Shown here: positions 1 through 6,886 of the stretch, piece after piece | Layout of the letters: each line of letters begins with the position of its first letter | Numbering within the stretch: position 1 is the first letter of the stretch | NCBI GenBank assembly: GCA_017390245.1 | Contig: JAFPCE010000256.1 | Coordinates: 1 to 8,736 of the forward strand | Reading direction: 5' to 3' | Origin: Selenomonadaceae bacterium | Lineage (GTDB): Bacteria > Bacillota > Negativicutes > Selenomonadales > Selenomonadaceae | Length of the DNA stretch: 8,736 nucleotides | Made by a program: the position numbers and the translations under genes | The notes under the pieces: model-generated | What the model saw: only the letters and a program-made list of their open reading frames with translations | Told to the model about the DNA's origin: nothing | The model's database searches: none

Positions 1-1
1 A

Positions 2-1810
2 ATTGACGCAGTAACCGTGGCAGTAACTGTGATAGTTTGTGCTGTGCCGGAGGGCTTGCCAATGCTGACCTCTATGCTGCTGTCTGCCCAGAGCATCCGC
101 ATGGAAAAGGACAATGTACTGGTAAAGAAAATCAAGGGTATCGAAACATCAGGCAGCCTCAGCCTGCTTTTTACGGATAAAACAGGTACTTTGACAGAGG
201 GTCGCTTATCTGTAGTGGAGCTGGCTTTAGGAGATGGCAGTCCAGTCTGCAGCCAGGCAGAAAATAAGCTGGATAAGAGCAGTACCGAATTTAAACAGTC
301 ACTGGTATGGGGCTTAGGCTTAAACAATAGTGCCCAGTGCAGTGATGGAGAAATCATCGGTGGCAACAGCACTGACAGAGCGATTTTAAGCTTTTTACAA
401 AATATAAATTTAACAGGGAAAATCAACAGGCAGGAGGCAGCAGACTTCCGTTTCTTTAATTCCAATGATAAATATGCTGCTGTAGAAATAGCAGGTACAG
501 GCATCACCTATGTGAAAGGTGCCCCAGAACTGTTATTACCACAGTGCAGGCATTATTATAATATGGATGGCACCACCAGCAGACTGGATGATGATATACA
601 GCTGCAAAATTATATCCAGGGGCAGGCAGCCCAGTCTATGCGTCTGCTGGCAGTGGCCTGTGGCAAAACTGTTAAGGATGAGGCTGGCAATCTGGTTATG
701 CCAGAGGAACTGACATTAATTGGAGTGCTGAGTATTCGTGATAATATCCGCCCAGATGTGGCTGATTCTATAGCAGAGGTGCAAAATGCCGGTATTCAGG
801 TGGTGATGGTAACTGGTGACAGGAGCGAAACTGCGGAAGCCATCGCTAGAGAGGCAGGCCTCATTAACAGCAAGGATGATGTGGTACTGACATCAAAGGA
901 TTTAAATGCCATGAGTGATGCAGAAGTAAAGGAAATTCTGCCGAAGCTCAGGGTAGTGGCTAGGGCGCTGCCAACAGATAAGAGCCGTCTGGTGCATTTA
1001 GCTCAGGAAATGGATTATGTAGTAGGCATGACTGGCGATGGCGTTAACGATGCACCAGCACTGAAAAAGGCTGATGTTGGCTTTGCTATGGGCAGTGGCA
1101 CAGAGGTAGCCAAGGAAGCAGGAGATATTACCATCCTGGATGATAATTTCTCTTCCATAGAAAAAGCAATTTTGTACGGCCGTACCATGTTTAAGAGCAT
1201 TCGGAAATTCCTGATTTTCCAGCTGACTGTTAATGTAGCAGCAGTTTTAATCTGCTTTTTAGGACCAATGCTGGGAGAAAATGTGGTGCTGACAGTTATC
1301 CAGCTGCTGCTGGTTAACCTGGCTATGGATACTCTGGCAGCTATTGCCTTTGGCAGTGAACCAGCATTAAAAGAATTTATGCGGGAAAAGCCTGTGGGCC
1401 GGCAGGAAAACATTGTTACTATGAAAATGATGCAGCAGGTAGTTGTCTGCTCAATCTTTATCACTATTGTCTGCCTGGGAATATTGTTTATTCCATGGTT
1501 CAGGGAAGTGTTTGGCAATGTGGACACTATGTATTTGAAATCTGCAGTATTTGCTACATTTATGATGGCTATAACCTTTAATGGTTTTAATGCCAGAACG
1601 GAGAAGCTGCAGGTACTGGCTCATATAGGAGGAAACACTACATTTTTAGCTGTTTCCCTGCTGATATTCCTGACTCAGCTTATCTTTGTGGAGCTGGGGG
1701 GAGAGGTTTTAAGCGTGGAACCTCTGAATTTTCTGACCTGGCTTATTTGTGGCGGCTTAGCTTTATTGGTAATACCAGTGGATATGGTTCGGATAATTTT
1801 TTCTAAGTAA
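2..1810 (+). CDS. Calcium-translocating P-type ATPase, PMCA type (5' truncated)
   Basis: This is a membrane pump that couples ATP hydrolysis to cation export, most likely Ca2+ out of the cytoplasm. The reading frame is open from base 2, so the N-terminus, TM1-3 and the actuator domain lie outside the window; about 602 residues remain. In order, one sees the TM4 motif PEGLP (about 47-61), the phosphorylation motif DKTGT (176-190, Asp is the phosphorylated residue), KGAPE of the nucleotide-binding domain (515-529), TGDxxxTA (812-835), the hinge TGDGVNDAP (1031-1057), and six C-terminal membrane segments. TM6 carries NLAMDTLAA, with Asn at 1316-1318 and Asp at 1328-1330. This N-x3-D pair and the FQLTVNV stretch of TM5 match plasma-membrane-type Ca2+ pumps and not Na+/K+, H+ or heavy-metal pumps. 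No calmodulin-binding tail is present, as usual in bacteria. The ion assignment is by family motif only. The gene ends 23 bases before thiD. Confidence 0.9.
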   Translation: MDAVTVAVTVIVCAVPEGLPMLTSMLLSAQSIRMEKDNVLVKKIKGIETSGSLSLLFTDKTGTLTEGRLSVVELALGDGSPVCSQAENKLDKSSTEFKQSLVWGLGLNNSAQCSDGEIIGGNSTDRAILSFLQNINLTGKINRQEAADFRFFNSNDKYAAVEIAGTGITYVKGAPELLLPQCRHYYNMDGTTSRLDDDIQLQNYIQGQAAQSMRLLAVACGKTVKDEAGNLVMPEELTLIGVLSIRDNIRPDVADSIAEVQNAGIQVVMVTGDRSETAEAIAREAGLINSKDDVVLTSKDLNAMSDAEVKEILPKLRVVARALPTDKSRLVHLAQEMDYVVGMTGDGVNDAPALKKADVGFAMGSGTEVAKEAGDITILDDNFSSIEKAILYGRTMFKSIRKFLIFQLTVNVAAVLICFLGPMLGENVVLTVIQLLLVNLAMDTLAAIAFGSEPALKEFMREKPVGRQENIVTMKMMQQVVVCSIFITIVCLGILFIPWFREVFGNVDTMYLKSAVFATFMMAITFNGFNARTEKLQVLAHIGGNTTFLAVSLLIFLTQLIFVELGGEVLSVEPLNFLTWLICGGLALLVIPVDMVRIIFSK

Positions 1811-1833
1811 ATTCATGATTTGAGGTGATAGAT

Positions 1834-2652
1834 ATGAAAACTGCATTAACCATTGCCGGCAGTGACTGCAGTGGCGGTGCTGGCATTCAGGCGGATATGA
1901 AAACCATGCTGGCTAACGGTGTATATGCCATGAGTGCCATTACAGCCTTAACAGCCCAGAATACTACTGGAGTCAGTGCCATTATGAACGTAACGCCAGA
2001 ATTCCTGGGGCAGCAGTTAGATGCCATTTTTACGGATATTTATCCAGATGCAGTGAAAATAGGCATGGTATCTGATAAAGAGCTCATAAAGGTAATAGCG
2101 GTAAAGCTCAAGCAGTATCAGGCAAAGAATATTGTGCTGGATCCTGTTATGGTAGCTACCAGCGGGTCTAAGCTCATATCTGATGATGCCATAGCAGTGC
2201 TGAAACAGGAGCTGTTGCCACTGGCAGATATTTTAACTCCAAATATTCCAGAGGCCGAGGTGCTGACGGGAGAAAAAATAAAAACTGCGGCAAATATGGA
2301 GCAGGCAGCGGCACAAATCAGTGATACCTATCATTGCAGTGTCCTCTGCAAGGGCGGTCACAGCCTCAATGATGCTAATGATTTCCTATATGGGAAAAAT
2401 ATCAATGGGGAAAGTCTGCACCAGTGGCTGGAGGGCAGACGCATTAACAACACTAACACCCATGGCACAGGCTGCACATTATCTTCTGCCATTGCCTCCA
2501 ATCTGGCTAAGGGCTATCCAATGCTGGAAGCAGTAACGCTGGCCAAGGTATATATTTCTGACTGCCTCAATGCCATGCTGGACTTAGGCAAAGGCAGAGG
2601 ACCTATGGATCATGGCCATGCCATCAGCAGCCAGTTCACCCAGATGCCATAA
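1834..2652 (+). CDS. thiD: Hydroxymethylpyrimidine/phosphomethylpyrimidine kinase ThiD
   Basis: This cytoplasmic kinase of thiamin biosynthesis phosphorylates 4-amino-5-hydroxymethyl-2-methylpyrimidine and then its monophosphate to give HMP-PP, which is joined to the thiazole unit by ThiE. The 272 residues match the usual ThiD length. Visible family marks are IAGSDCSGGAGIQAD (residues 7-21), TAQNT with Gln42 (pyrimidine-contacting position in ThiD), DPVMVATSG (103-111), and the anion-hole/catalytic motif HGTGC (210-214, Cys214). The C-terminal GKGRGPMDH (252-260) is also typical. The ATG at 1834 is chosen over an in-frame GTG at 1825 because GAGGTGAT (1822-1829) is an excellent Shine-Dalgarno that would overlap the GTG. 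The 23-base gap to the upstream ATPase, without promoter or terminator, suggests cotranscription, although the functions are unrelated. No thiE or thiM is nearby. A PdxK-like pyridoxal kinase is the main alternative and is less likely. Confidence 0.93.
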   Translation: MKTALTIAGSDCSGGAGIQADMKTMLANGVYAMSAITALTAQNTTGVSAIMNVTPEFLGQQLDAIFTDIYPDAVKIGMVSDKELIKVIAVKLKQYQAKNIVLDPVMVATSGSKLISDDAIAVLKQELLPLADILTPNIPEAEVLTGEKIKTAANMEQAAAQISDTYHCSVLCKGGHSLNDANDFLYGKNINGESLHQWLEGRRINNTNTHGTGCTLSSAIASNLAKGYPMLEAVTLAKVYISDCLNAMLDLGKGRGPMDHGHAISSQFTQMP

Positions 2653-2706
2653 ATGCTGTAATTTGTTTTATGGCTGTGCTGTGGGAAGGCAGGCTTAAAA
2701 CTTGTA

Positions 2707-2736
2707 TTGACTCATTTACTTGGAATAAGATATAAT
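2707..2736 (+). promoter_or_regulatory. Predicted leuS promoter
   Basis: TTGACT (2707-2712) and a perfect TATAAT (2731-2736) are separated by 18 bases, a good vegetative sigma-factor promoter. Transcription would begin near 2743 and leave a leader of about 80 bases before the leuS start codon. It lies in the 171-base gap between thiD and leuS, where no clear terminator for thiD is seen upstream of it. Confidence 0.8.
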
Positions 2737-2765
2737 TAGGTTTGGTTGATTATTACGAATTGAGA

Positions 2766-2800
2766 GTCCTGGTTGTGTATTCAGCCAGGGCTATATTTTT
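2766..2800 (+). terminator. Terminator-like hairpin in the leuS leader (possible attenuator)
   Basis: The arms GTCCTGGTTG (2766-2775) and CAGCCAGGGC (2782-2791) can pair over 10 positions, two of them G-U, around a six-base loop. TATATTTTT follows (2792-2800). This has the form of an intrinsic terminator with an imperfect U-tract. It lies downstream of the predicted leuS promoter and 11 bases before the leuS Shine-Dalgarno, so it could attenuate leuS, stop read-through from thiD, or be a structured leader that affects mRNA stability. Which of these applies cannot be decided from sequence. Confidence 0.55.
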
Positions 2801-2823
2801 AGAAATTTATAGGAGGGTTTACC

Positions 2824-5301
2824 GTGGAGAAATATTCACCACAAAAAATAGAAAAGAAATGGCAGGCTAAATGGCAGGAAAGCAATGTCTACAAGACTGA
2901 AATGGATCCTGCAAAGCCTAAGTACTATACACTGGAAATGTTCCCATACCCATCTGGCAATTTGCACATGGGTCATGTACGCAACTATTCCATTGGTGAC
3001 GTTTTAGCCCGTTACAAGACCATGGAGGGCTTTAATGTCATTCACCCAATGGGCTTTGATGCTTTCGGCATGCCTGCTGAGAATGCAGCTATTAAGCACG
3101 GTGTAAATCCAGCTGACTGGACCTTCTCCAATATGGACAACATGAAGCGCCAGCAGAGAGAAATGGGCCTTTCCTATGACTGGGACAGACAGGTTGCAAC
3201 CTGCAAGCCTGATTATTATCGCTGGACCCAGTGGCTGTTCCAGCTCTTCTATAAGAGAGGTCTGGCATACAAGAAAAAGGCCTTTGTTAACTGGTGCGAT
3301 ACCTGCGGCACTGTACTGGCAAATGAGCAGGTTATTGAAGGCAAGTGCTGGCGCTGTGATTCCACTGTTGTTAAGAAGGACTTGTCCCAGTGGTTCTTAA
3401 AGATTACTGATTATGCTGATGTTCTTTTAAAGGACTTGGATTTGTTAAAGGGCTGGCCTGACAGAGTTAAGCTGATGCAGGAAAACTGGATAGGCCGCAG
3501 TGAAGGCCTGGAGTTCAGCCTGGAGGTTCCAGAGCTGGGTGAAAAGCTGCCTGTATATACTACCCGCCCAGATACTGCTTACGGTATTACCTTTGTAGCA
3601 CTGGCTGCAGAGCATCCATTAATCGATAAAATTTGTGAAAACAATCCAAAGGCTGAGGAAATTCGTGCCTTTTGCCAGAAGGCTCAGAATCAGTCTGAGA
3701 TGGAGCGTACCTCCTCTGAGTCTGAAAAGGAAGGTATTTTCACTGGCGTTTATGCAGTTAACCCATTTAACGGCAACAAGGTTCAGCTGTGGGTAACCAA
3801 CTACGTTCTGGCTGAATACGGTACTGGCGCTGTTATGGGCGTACCATCTGGTGACCAGCGTGACTGGATGTTTGCTACCAAGTATGGCATTGATATTATC
3901 CTCACTCTCCAGCCAAAGGATAAGGAACTGAAGTTGGAGGAAATGACTGAGGCTTATACTGATAAGTCGGGTGTATTGGTAAATTCTGCTGAGTTTACCG
4001 GCATGGACATTAAATCCGCTATGAAGGGCATCATGGACAAGGCTGAGGCTGAGGGCTTCGGCAAGCGCCGTGTGAATTACCGTCTCCGTGACTGGCTTAT
4101 TTCCCGCCAGCGTTACTGGGGTGCACCAATTCCAGTAATTTACTGCCCAGACTGCGGTGAGCAGCTTGTACCAGAGGATCAGCTGCCTGTACTTTTACCT
4201 GAGGATGTTAAGTTTGACCCAGGTGCTGTATCTCCACTGGCTCAGAGTGAAAGCTTCGTGAACTGTACCTGTCCAAAGTGCGGCAAGCCAGCTAAGAGAG
4301 AAACTGATACCATGGATACCTTTATCTGTTCTTCCTGGTACTATCTCCGTTATACTGATCCGCACAATACTGAGCTGCCATTTGCCAAGGACAAGGTTAA
4401 TTACTGGGCACCAGTAGACCAGTATATCGGCGGTATTGAGCATGCAATTCTCCATCTGCTGTATTCCCGTTTCTTCACCAAAGTGTTAAGGGATGCAGGC
4501 ATGCTGGACTTTGATGAGCCATTTACCAACCTGTTAACTCAGGGCATGGTACTGAAGGATGGCAGCAAGATGTCCAAGTCCAAGGGCAATGTAGTTTCCC
4601 CAGAGGAAATCATTGGCCAGTATGGCGCAGATACTGCAAGACTCTTTATTATGTTTGCAGCACCTGTAGAGCGCGATTTGGACTGGAGCGATGAGGGTGT
4701 AGCAGGTGCATATCGCTTCTTAAACCGCGTATGGCGTATTCTTGATATTTTCCAGGATAAGATTAAGGCTGGTTCCGACAGCTATGACGTATCTGTTCTT
4801 ACCAAGGAGGAGCAGGAGCTCCGCCATGTTCTCCATGTAACCATCAAGAAGGTTACTGAGGATATCCGTGACCGTTACATGTTCAACACTGCTATCAGTT
4901 CCATCATGGAGCTGGTAAATGCCTTCTATGGCTTCCAGAATGACAAGAACATTAACGGCGACCTGGTAAGAGAGGTTGCTGTGGCATTGATTAAGATGCT
5001 GGCACCATTTGCACCTCATATCACTGAGGAGCTCTGGAGCACTCTCATTAATGAAGAGAGCGTACACCAGCAGAAGTGGCCTGTATGGGATGAGGCAGCT
5101 ACCAAGACTGCTGAGGTACAGGTTGTACTGCAGATTAACGGCAAGGTTCGTGACAAGATTATGCTGGCTTCCGGCATCAGCAAGGATGAAATGGAAAAGG
5201 CAGCTATGGCCCAGCCACGTGTACAGGAACTGACCGCAGGCAAAACTGTAGTAAAGATGATTTGTGTACCAGACAAGCTGGTTAATATCGTAGTTAAATA
5301 A
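2824..5301 (+). CDS. leuS: Leucyl-tRNA synthetase (class I)
   Basis: This cytoplasmic enzyme charges tRNA-Leu with leucine at the expense of ATP and edits mischarged products. The 825 residues are a normal bacterial length. The class I signatures are HMGH (48-51) and KMSKS (582-586). Two cysteine clusters look like zinc ribbons: C158/C161/C175/C178, and C441/C444 with C483/C486. The CP1 editing domain shows the threonine-rich TTRPDT (246-251) and GTGAVMGVP followed by SGDQRD, with the two conserved aspartates D344 and D347. The anticodon-binding and C-terminal region ends with the usual VLQINGKVRDK block. The start is GTG at 2824, supported by AGGAGGG at 2811-2817 and by the typical N-terminal sequence beginning MEKYSPQKIEKKWQ. 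The gene has its own promoter and terminator, with a hairpin in the leader. The histidine usually found before the DxRD motif of the editing site is a glycine here (see findings). Confidence 0.98.
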   Translation: MEKYSPQKIEKKWQAKWQESNVYKTEMDPAKPKYYTLEMFPYPSGNLHMGHVRNYSIGDVLARYKTMEGFNVIHPMGFDAFGMPAENAAIKHGVNPADWTFSNMDNMKRQQREMGLSYDWDRQVATCKPDYYRWTQWLFQLFYKRGLAYKKKAFVNWCDTCGTVLANEQVIEGKCWRCDSTVVKKDLSQWFLKITDYADVLLKDLDLLKGWPDRVKLMQENWIGRSEGLEFSLEVPELGEKLPVYTTRPDTAYGITFVALAAEHPLIDKICENNPKAEEIRAFCQKAQNQSEMERTSSESEKEGIFTGVYAVNPFNGNKVQLWVTNYVLAEYGTGAVMGVPSGDQRDWMFATKYGIDIILTLQPKDKELKLEEMTEAYTDKSGVLVNSAEFTGMDIKSAMKGIMDKAEAEGFGKRRVNYRLRDWLISRQRYWGAPIPVIYCPDCGEQLVPEDQLPVLLPEDVKFDPGAVSPLAQSESFVNCTCPKCGKPAKRETDTMDTFICSSWYYLRYTDPHNTELPFAKDKVNYWAPVDQYIGGIEHAILHLLYSRFFTKVLRDAGMLDFDEPFTNLLTQGMVLKDGSKMSKSKGNVVSPEEIIGQYGADTARLFIMFAAPVERDLDWSDEGVAGAYRFLNRVWRILDIFQDKIKAGSDSYDVSVLTKEEQELRHVLHVTIKKVTEDIRDRYMFNTAISSIMELVNAFYGFQNDKNINGDLVREVAVALIKMLAPFAPHITEELWSTLINEESVHQQKWPVWDEAATKTAEVQVVLQINGKVRDKIMLASGISKDEMEKAAMAQPRVQELTAGKTVVKMICVPDKLVNIVVK

Positions 5302-5313
5302 CATGTATTGAGG

Positions 5314-5348
5314 AATGGCTCTAAATATACTATTTAGGGCCATTTTTT
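5314..5348 (+). terminator. Intrinsic terminator of leuS
   Basis: The arms AATGGCTCTAAATA (5314-5327) and TATTTAGGGCCATT (5331-5344) pair over 14 positions with one G-U and a three-base loop. The T-run continues through 5348. It begins 12 bases after the leuS stop codon. Confidence 0.9.
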
Positions 5349-5375
5349 ATTTGTGAAAAAGGTTTAAAAGTATAC

Positions 5376-5387
5376 ATGTGTACACAT
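5376..5387. promoter_or_regulatory. 12-bp palindrome, candidate operator upstream of sstT
   Basis: ATGTGTACACAT is a perfect 12-bp palindrome, 43 bases upstream of the -35 box of sstT. Shifted left, GTATACATGTGTAC (5370-5383) is also a near-palindrome with a GTRYAC-like half-site, a form seen in operators of GntR-family regulators. The position would suit an activator or a distal repressor site. No regulator gene is in the window, so the binding protein is unknown. Confidence 0.4.
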
Positions 5388-5430
5388 ATAGAGGAATTTA
5401 GTATGTATGTCCACTGGAGGTAGATTAGCC

Positions 5431-5459
5431 TTGACAGTTTTTTGACCGGCCTTTACAAT
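5431..5459 (+). promoter_or_regulatory. Predicted sstT promoter
   Basis: A perfect TTGACA (5431-5436) and TACAAT (5454-5459) are separated by 17 bases. Transcription would begin near 5466, leaving a leader of about 56 bases. The rest of the 220-base gap between leuS and sstT holds the leuS terminator and the palindrome at 5376-5387; no credible gene is seen in it. Confidence 0.85.
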
Positions 5460-5521
5460 TAATTTCCGTAATGATAAGTTATATAAATCGTTATGATCTT
5501 AACACGTGAGGAGAAATTATT

Positions 5522-6745
5522 ATGATGTCTACTATTCAGAAGTGGCAGCACATCAGTCTGATTATCCGTATTATCATCGGTTTAATCGTAGGCTGTGCGC
5601 TGGCGTTATCCATTCCAGGAAACACTGTAGTGCCAATCTTTGGTACTATCTTCGTAGGACTGTTAAAGGGCGTAGCTCCTGTCCTGGTATTTATCCTGGT
5701 TATTTCAGCACTGGCAAATGCCAGCGGTGATATCGGCGGACGCTTCAAAAATGTTGTGTTCCTGTATATCCTTGGTACTCTTTTAGCTGCAGCTGCTGCC
5801 GTAGTTATGAGTACTCTTTTCCCTGTTACCATTAAGCTTACTGATGCTGTTAACAATGCAGCACCAGAGGGCATTGGCCAGATTGTCAGCACTATCTTAA
5901 CTAACATTGTGGCAAACCCTGTTAATGCTATTATGACTGGCAACTATCTGAGCATCCTCTGCTGGGCTATCATTTTCGGCCTTGGCTTTAAGATGATTGC
6001 TACTAAGGAAACCTGTAATGTAATTGCTGATTTTGCTGCTGTTGTAGCAAAGGCAGTTTACTGGATTATCCAGCTGGCTCCATTTGGTATTATGGGTCTT
6101 GTTTATTCCGCAGTTTCTGAGAATGGCTTAGCTATTTTCATCGACTATGGTATGCTTCTGGCAGTTCTGGTTGGCTGTATGTTTGTCATTGCCTTCATCG
6201 TTAACCCAATCATCTGCTTCTGCTTCCTCCATCGTAATCCATTCCCATTGGTTATCCGCTGTCTCCGTGAAAGCGGTGTGTACGCATTCTTCACCCGCAG
6301 CTCCGCTGCTAACATTCCAGTAAACATGGAGCTGTGCAAGAAGATGGGCCTGGACGAGGATTTCTATTCTGTATCCGTTCCATTGGGTGCTTCCATTAAC
6401 ATGGAGGGTGCTGCTATTACCATTACCGTTATGGCACTGGCTGTAGCACATACCATGGGCATTCATGTAGATATTCCAACAGCTATTATCCTGTCTGTAC
6501 TTTCCACTGTAGGCGCTTGCGGTGCTTCAGGTGTAGCAGGCGGTTCCCTGCTGCTGATTCCAATGGCTTGTTCCCTGTTTGGCATCAGCAATGATATTGC
6601 TATGCAGGCTGTAGGTGTAGGCTTTATCATCGGCGTAGTACAGGATTCCTGTGAGACTGCACTGAACTCTTCTACTGATGTACTGTTTGCTGCTACTGCA
6701 GAGTTCCATGACCGCATTAAGAAGGGCGAAGAAGTGGACTTCTAA
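5522..6745 (+). CDS. sstT: Serine/threonine:sodium symporter SstT
   Basis: This inner-membrane carrier imports L-serine and L-threonine with Na+. It belongs to the dicarboxylate/amino acid:cation symporter (DAACS) family. The 407 residues resemble recalled E. coli SstT along nearly the whole length. The clearest blocks are the first hairpin motif RESGVYAFFTRSSAANIPVN (Thr258 to Pro266 at its core), the unwound-helix motif SINMEGAAITIT (from Ser291), the second hairpin CGASGVAGGSLLLIP (from Cys333), and FIIGVVQDSCETALNSSTD near the C-terminus. These distinguish SstT from the glutamate and C4-dicarboxylate carriers of the same family. Hydrophobic segments run throughout, and the acidic, hydrophilic tail is short. 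The start is ATG at 5522, eight bases after GAGGAG (5508-5513); the next codon is also ATG, so 5525 is possible. The gene is monocistronic, with a strong promoter and its own terminator. Confidence 0.95.
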   Translation: MMSTIQKWQHISLIIRIIIGLIVGCALALSIPGNTVVPIFGTIFVGLLKGVAPVLVFILVISALANASGDIGGRFKNVVFLYILGTLLAAAAAVVMSTLFPVTIKLTDAVNNAAPEGIGQIVSTILTNIVANPVNAIMTGNYLSILCWAIIFGLGFKMIATKETCNVIADFAAVVAKAVYWIIQLAPFGIMGLVYSAVSENGLAIFIDYGMLLAVLVGCMFVIAFIVNPIICFCFLHRNPFPLVIRCLRESGVYAFFTRSSAANIPVNMELCKKMGLDEDFYSVSVPLGASINMEGAAITITVMALAVAHTMGIHVDIPTAIILSVLSTVGACGASGVAGGSLLLIPMACSLFGISNDIAMQAVGVGFIIGVVQDSCETALNSSTDVLFAATAEFHDRIKKGEEVDF

Positions 6746-6764
6746 TCCCGCTTTTTAGAAAAAT

Positions 6765-6822
6765 AAAGGGCTATTTCTGAGTGTAATCTAATGTAAGATT
6801 AATTCTCGGAAATAGTCCTTTT
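6765..6822 (+). terminator. Long hairpin terminator of sstT
   Basis: AAAGGGCTATTTCTGAG (6765-6781) pairs with CTCGGAAATAGTCCTTT (6805-6821) over 17 positions, two of them G-U. The interior contains a second perfect 6-bp stem, TAATCT/AGATTA (6784-6789 with 6796-6801), around loop AATGTA. The downstream U-run is short (TTTT, 6819-6822). It starts 20 bases after the sstT stop codon. Confidence 0.8.
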
Positions 6823-6823
6823 G

Positions 6824-6832
6824 TGCTATAAT
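6824..6832 (+). promoter_or_regulatory. Extended -10 element, distal promoter candidate for the nagZ-like gene
   Basis: TGCTATAAT is a perfect extended -10 (TGnTATAAT). No good -35 is seen; the -35 window falls inside the right arm of the sstT terminator. The start site would be near 6839, leaving a leader of about 48 bases. Confidence 0.5.
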
Positions 6833-6851
6833 GAAGCGAATAAGGTAAGTG

Positions 6852-6860
6852 TGATATAAT
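6852..6860 (+). promoter_or_regulatory. Extended -10 element, proximal promoter candidate for the nagZ-like gene
   Basis: TGATATAAT is a second perfect extended -10, 28 bases downstream of the first. A convincing -35 is again absent. Transcription would begin near 6867, only about eight bases before the Shine-Dalgarno, giving a very short leader. Confidence 0.5.
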
Positions 6861-6886
6861 CAAATAATATTTATAGGAGGGATTTG

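Noticed and set aside
2747..2764. Mini-ORF (TTG start, five codons) in the leuS leader as an attenuation peptide
   Set aside because: It contains no leucine codons and has no ribosome binding site.
2737..2823. T-box riboswitch upstream of leuS
   Set aside because: The leader is about 80 bases and has no T-box consensus or specifier loop; only a simple hairpin is present.
4720..5343. 207-codon open frame on the minus strand, with others at 1015-1527, 5536-5943 and 6128-6466
   Set aside because: They lie antisense inside well-recognised genes, lack recognisable protein motifs, and are explained by codon bias of the plus-strand gene.
5403..5423. Six-codon ORF in the leuS-sstT gap preceded by a GA-rich stretch
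   Set aside because: It lies upstream of the predicted sstT promoter, is very short, and has no supporting context.
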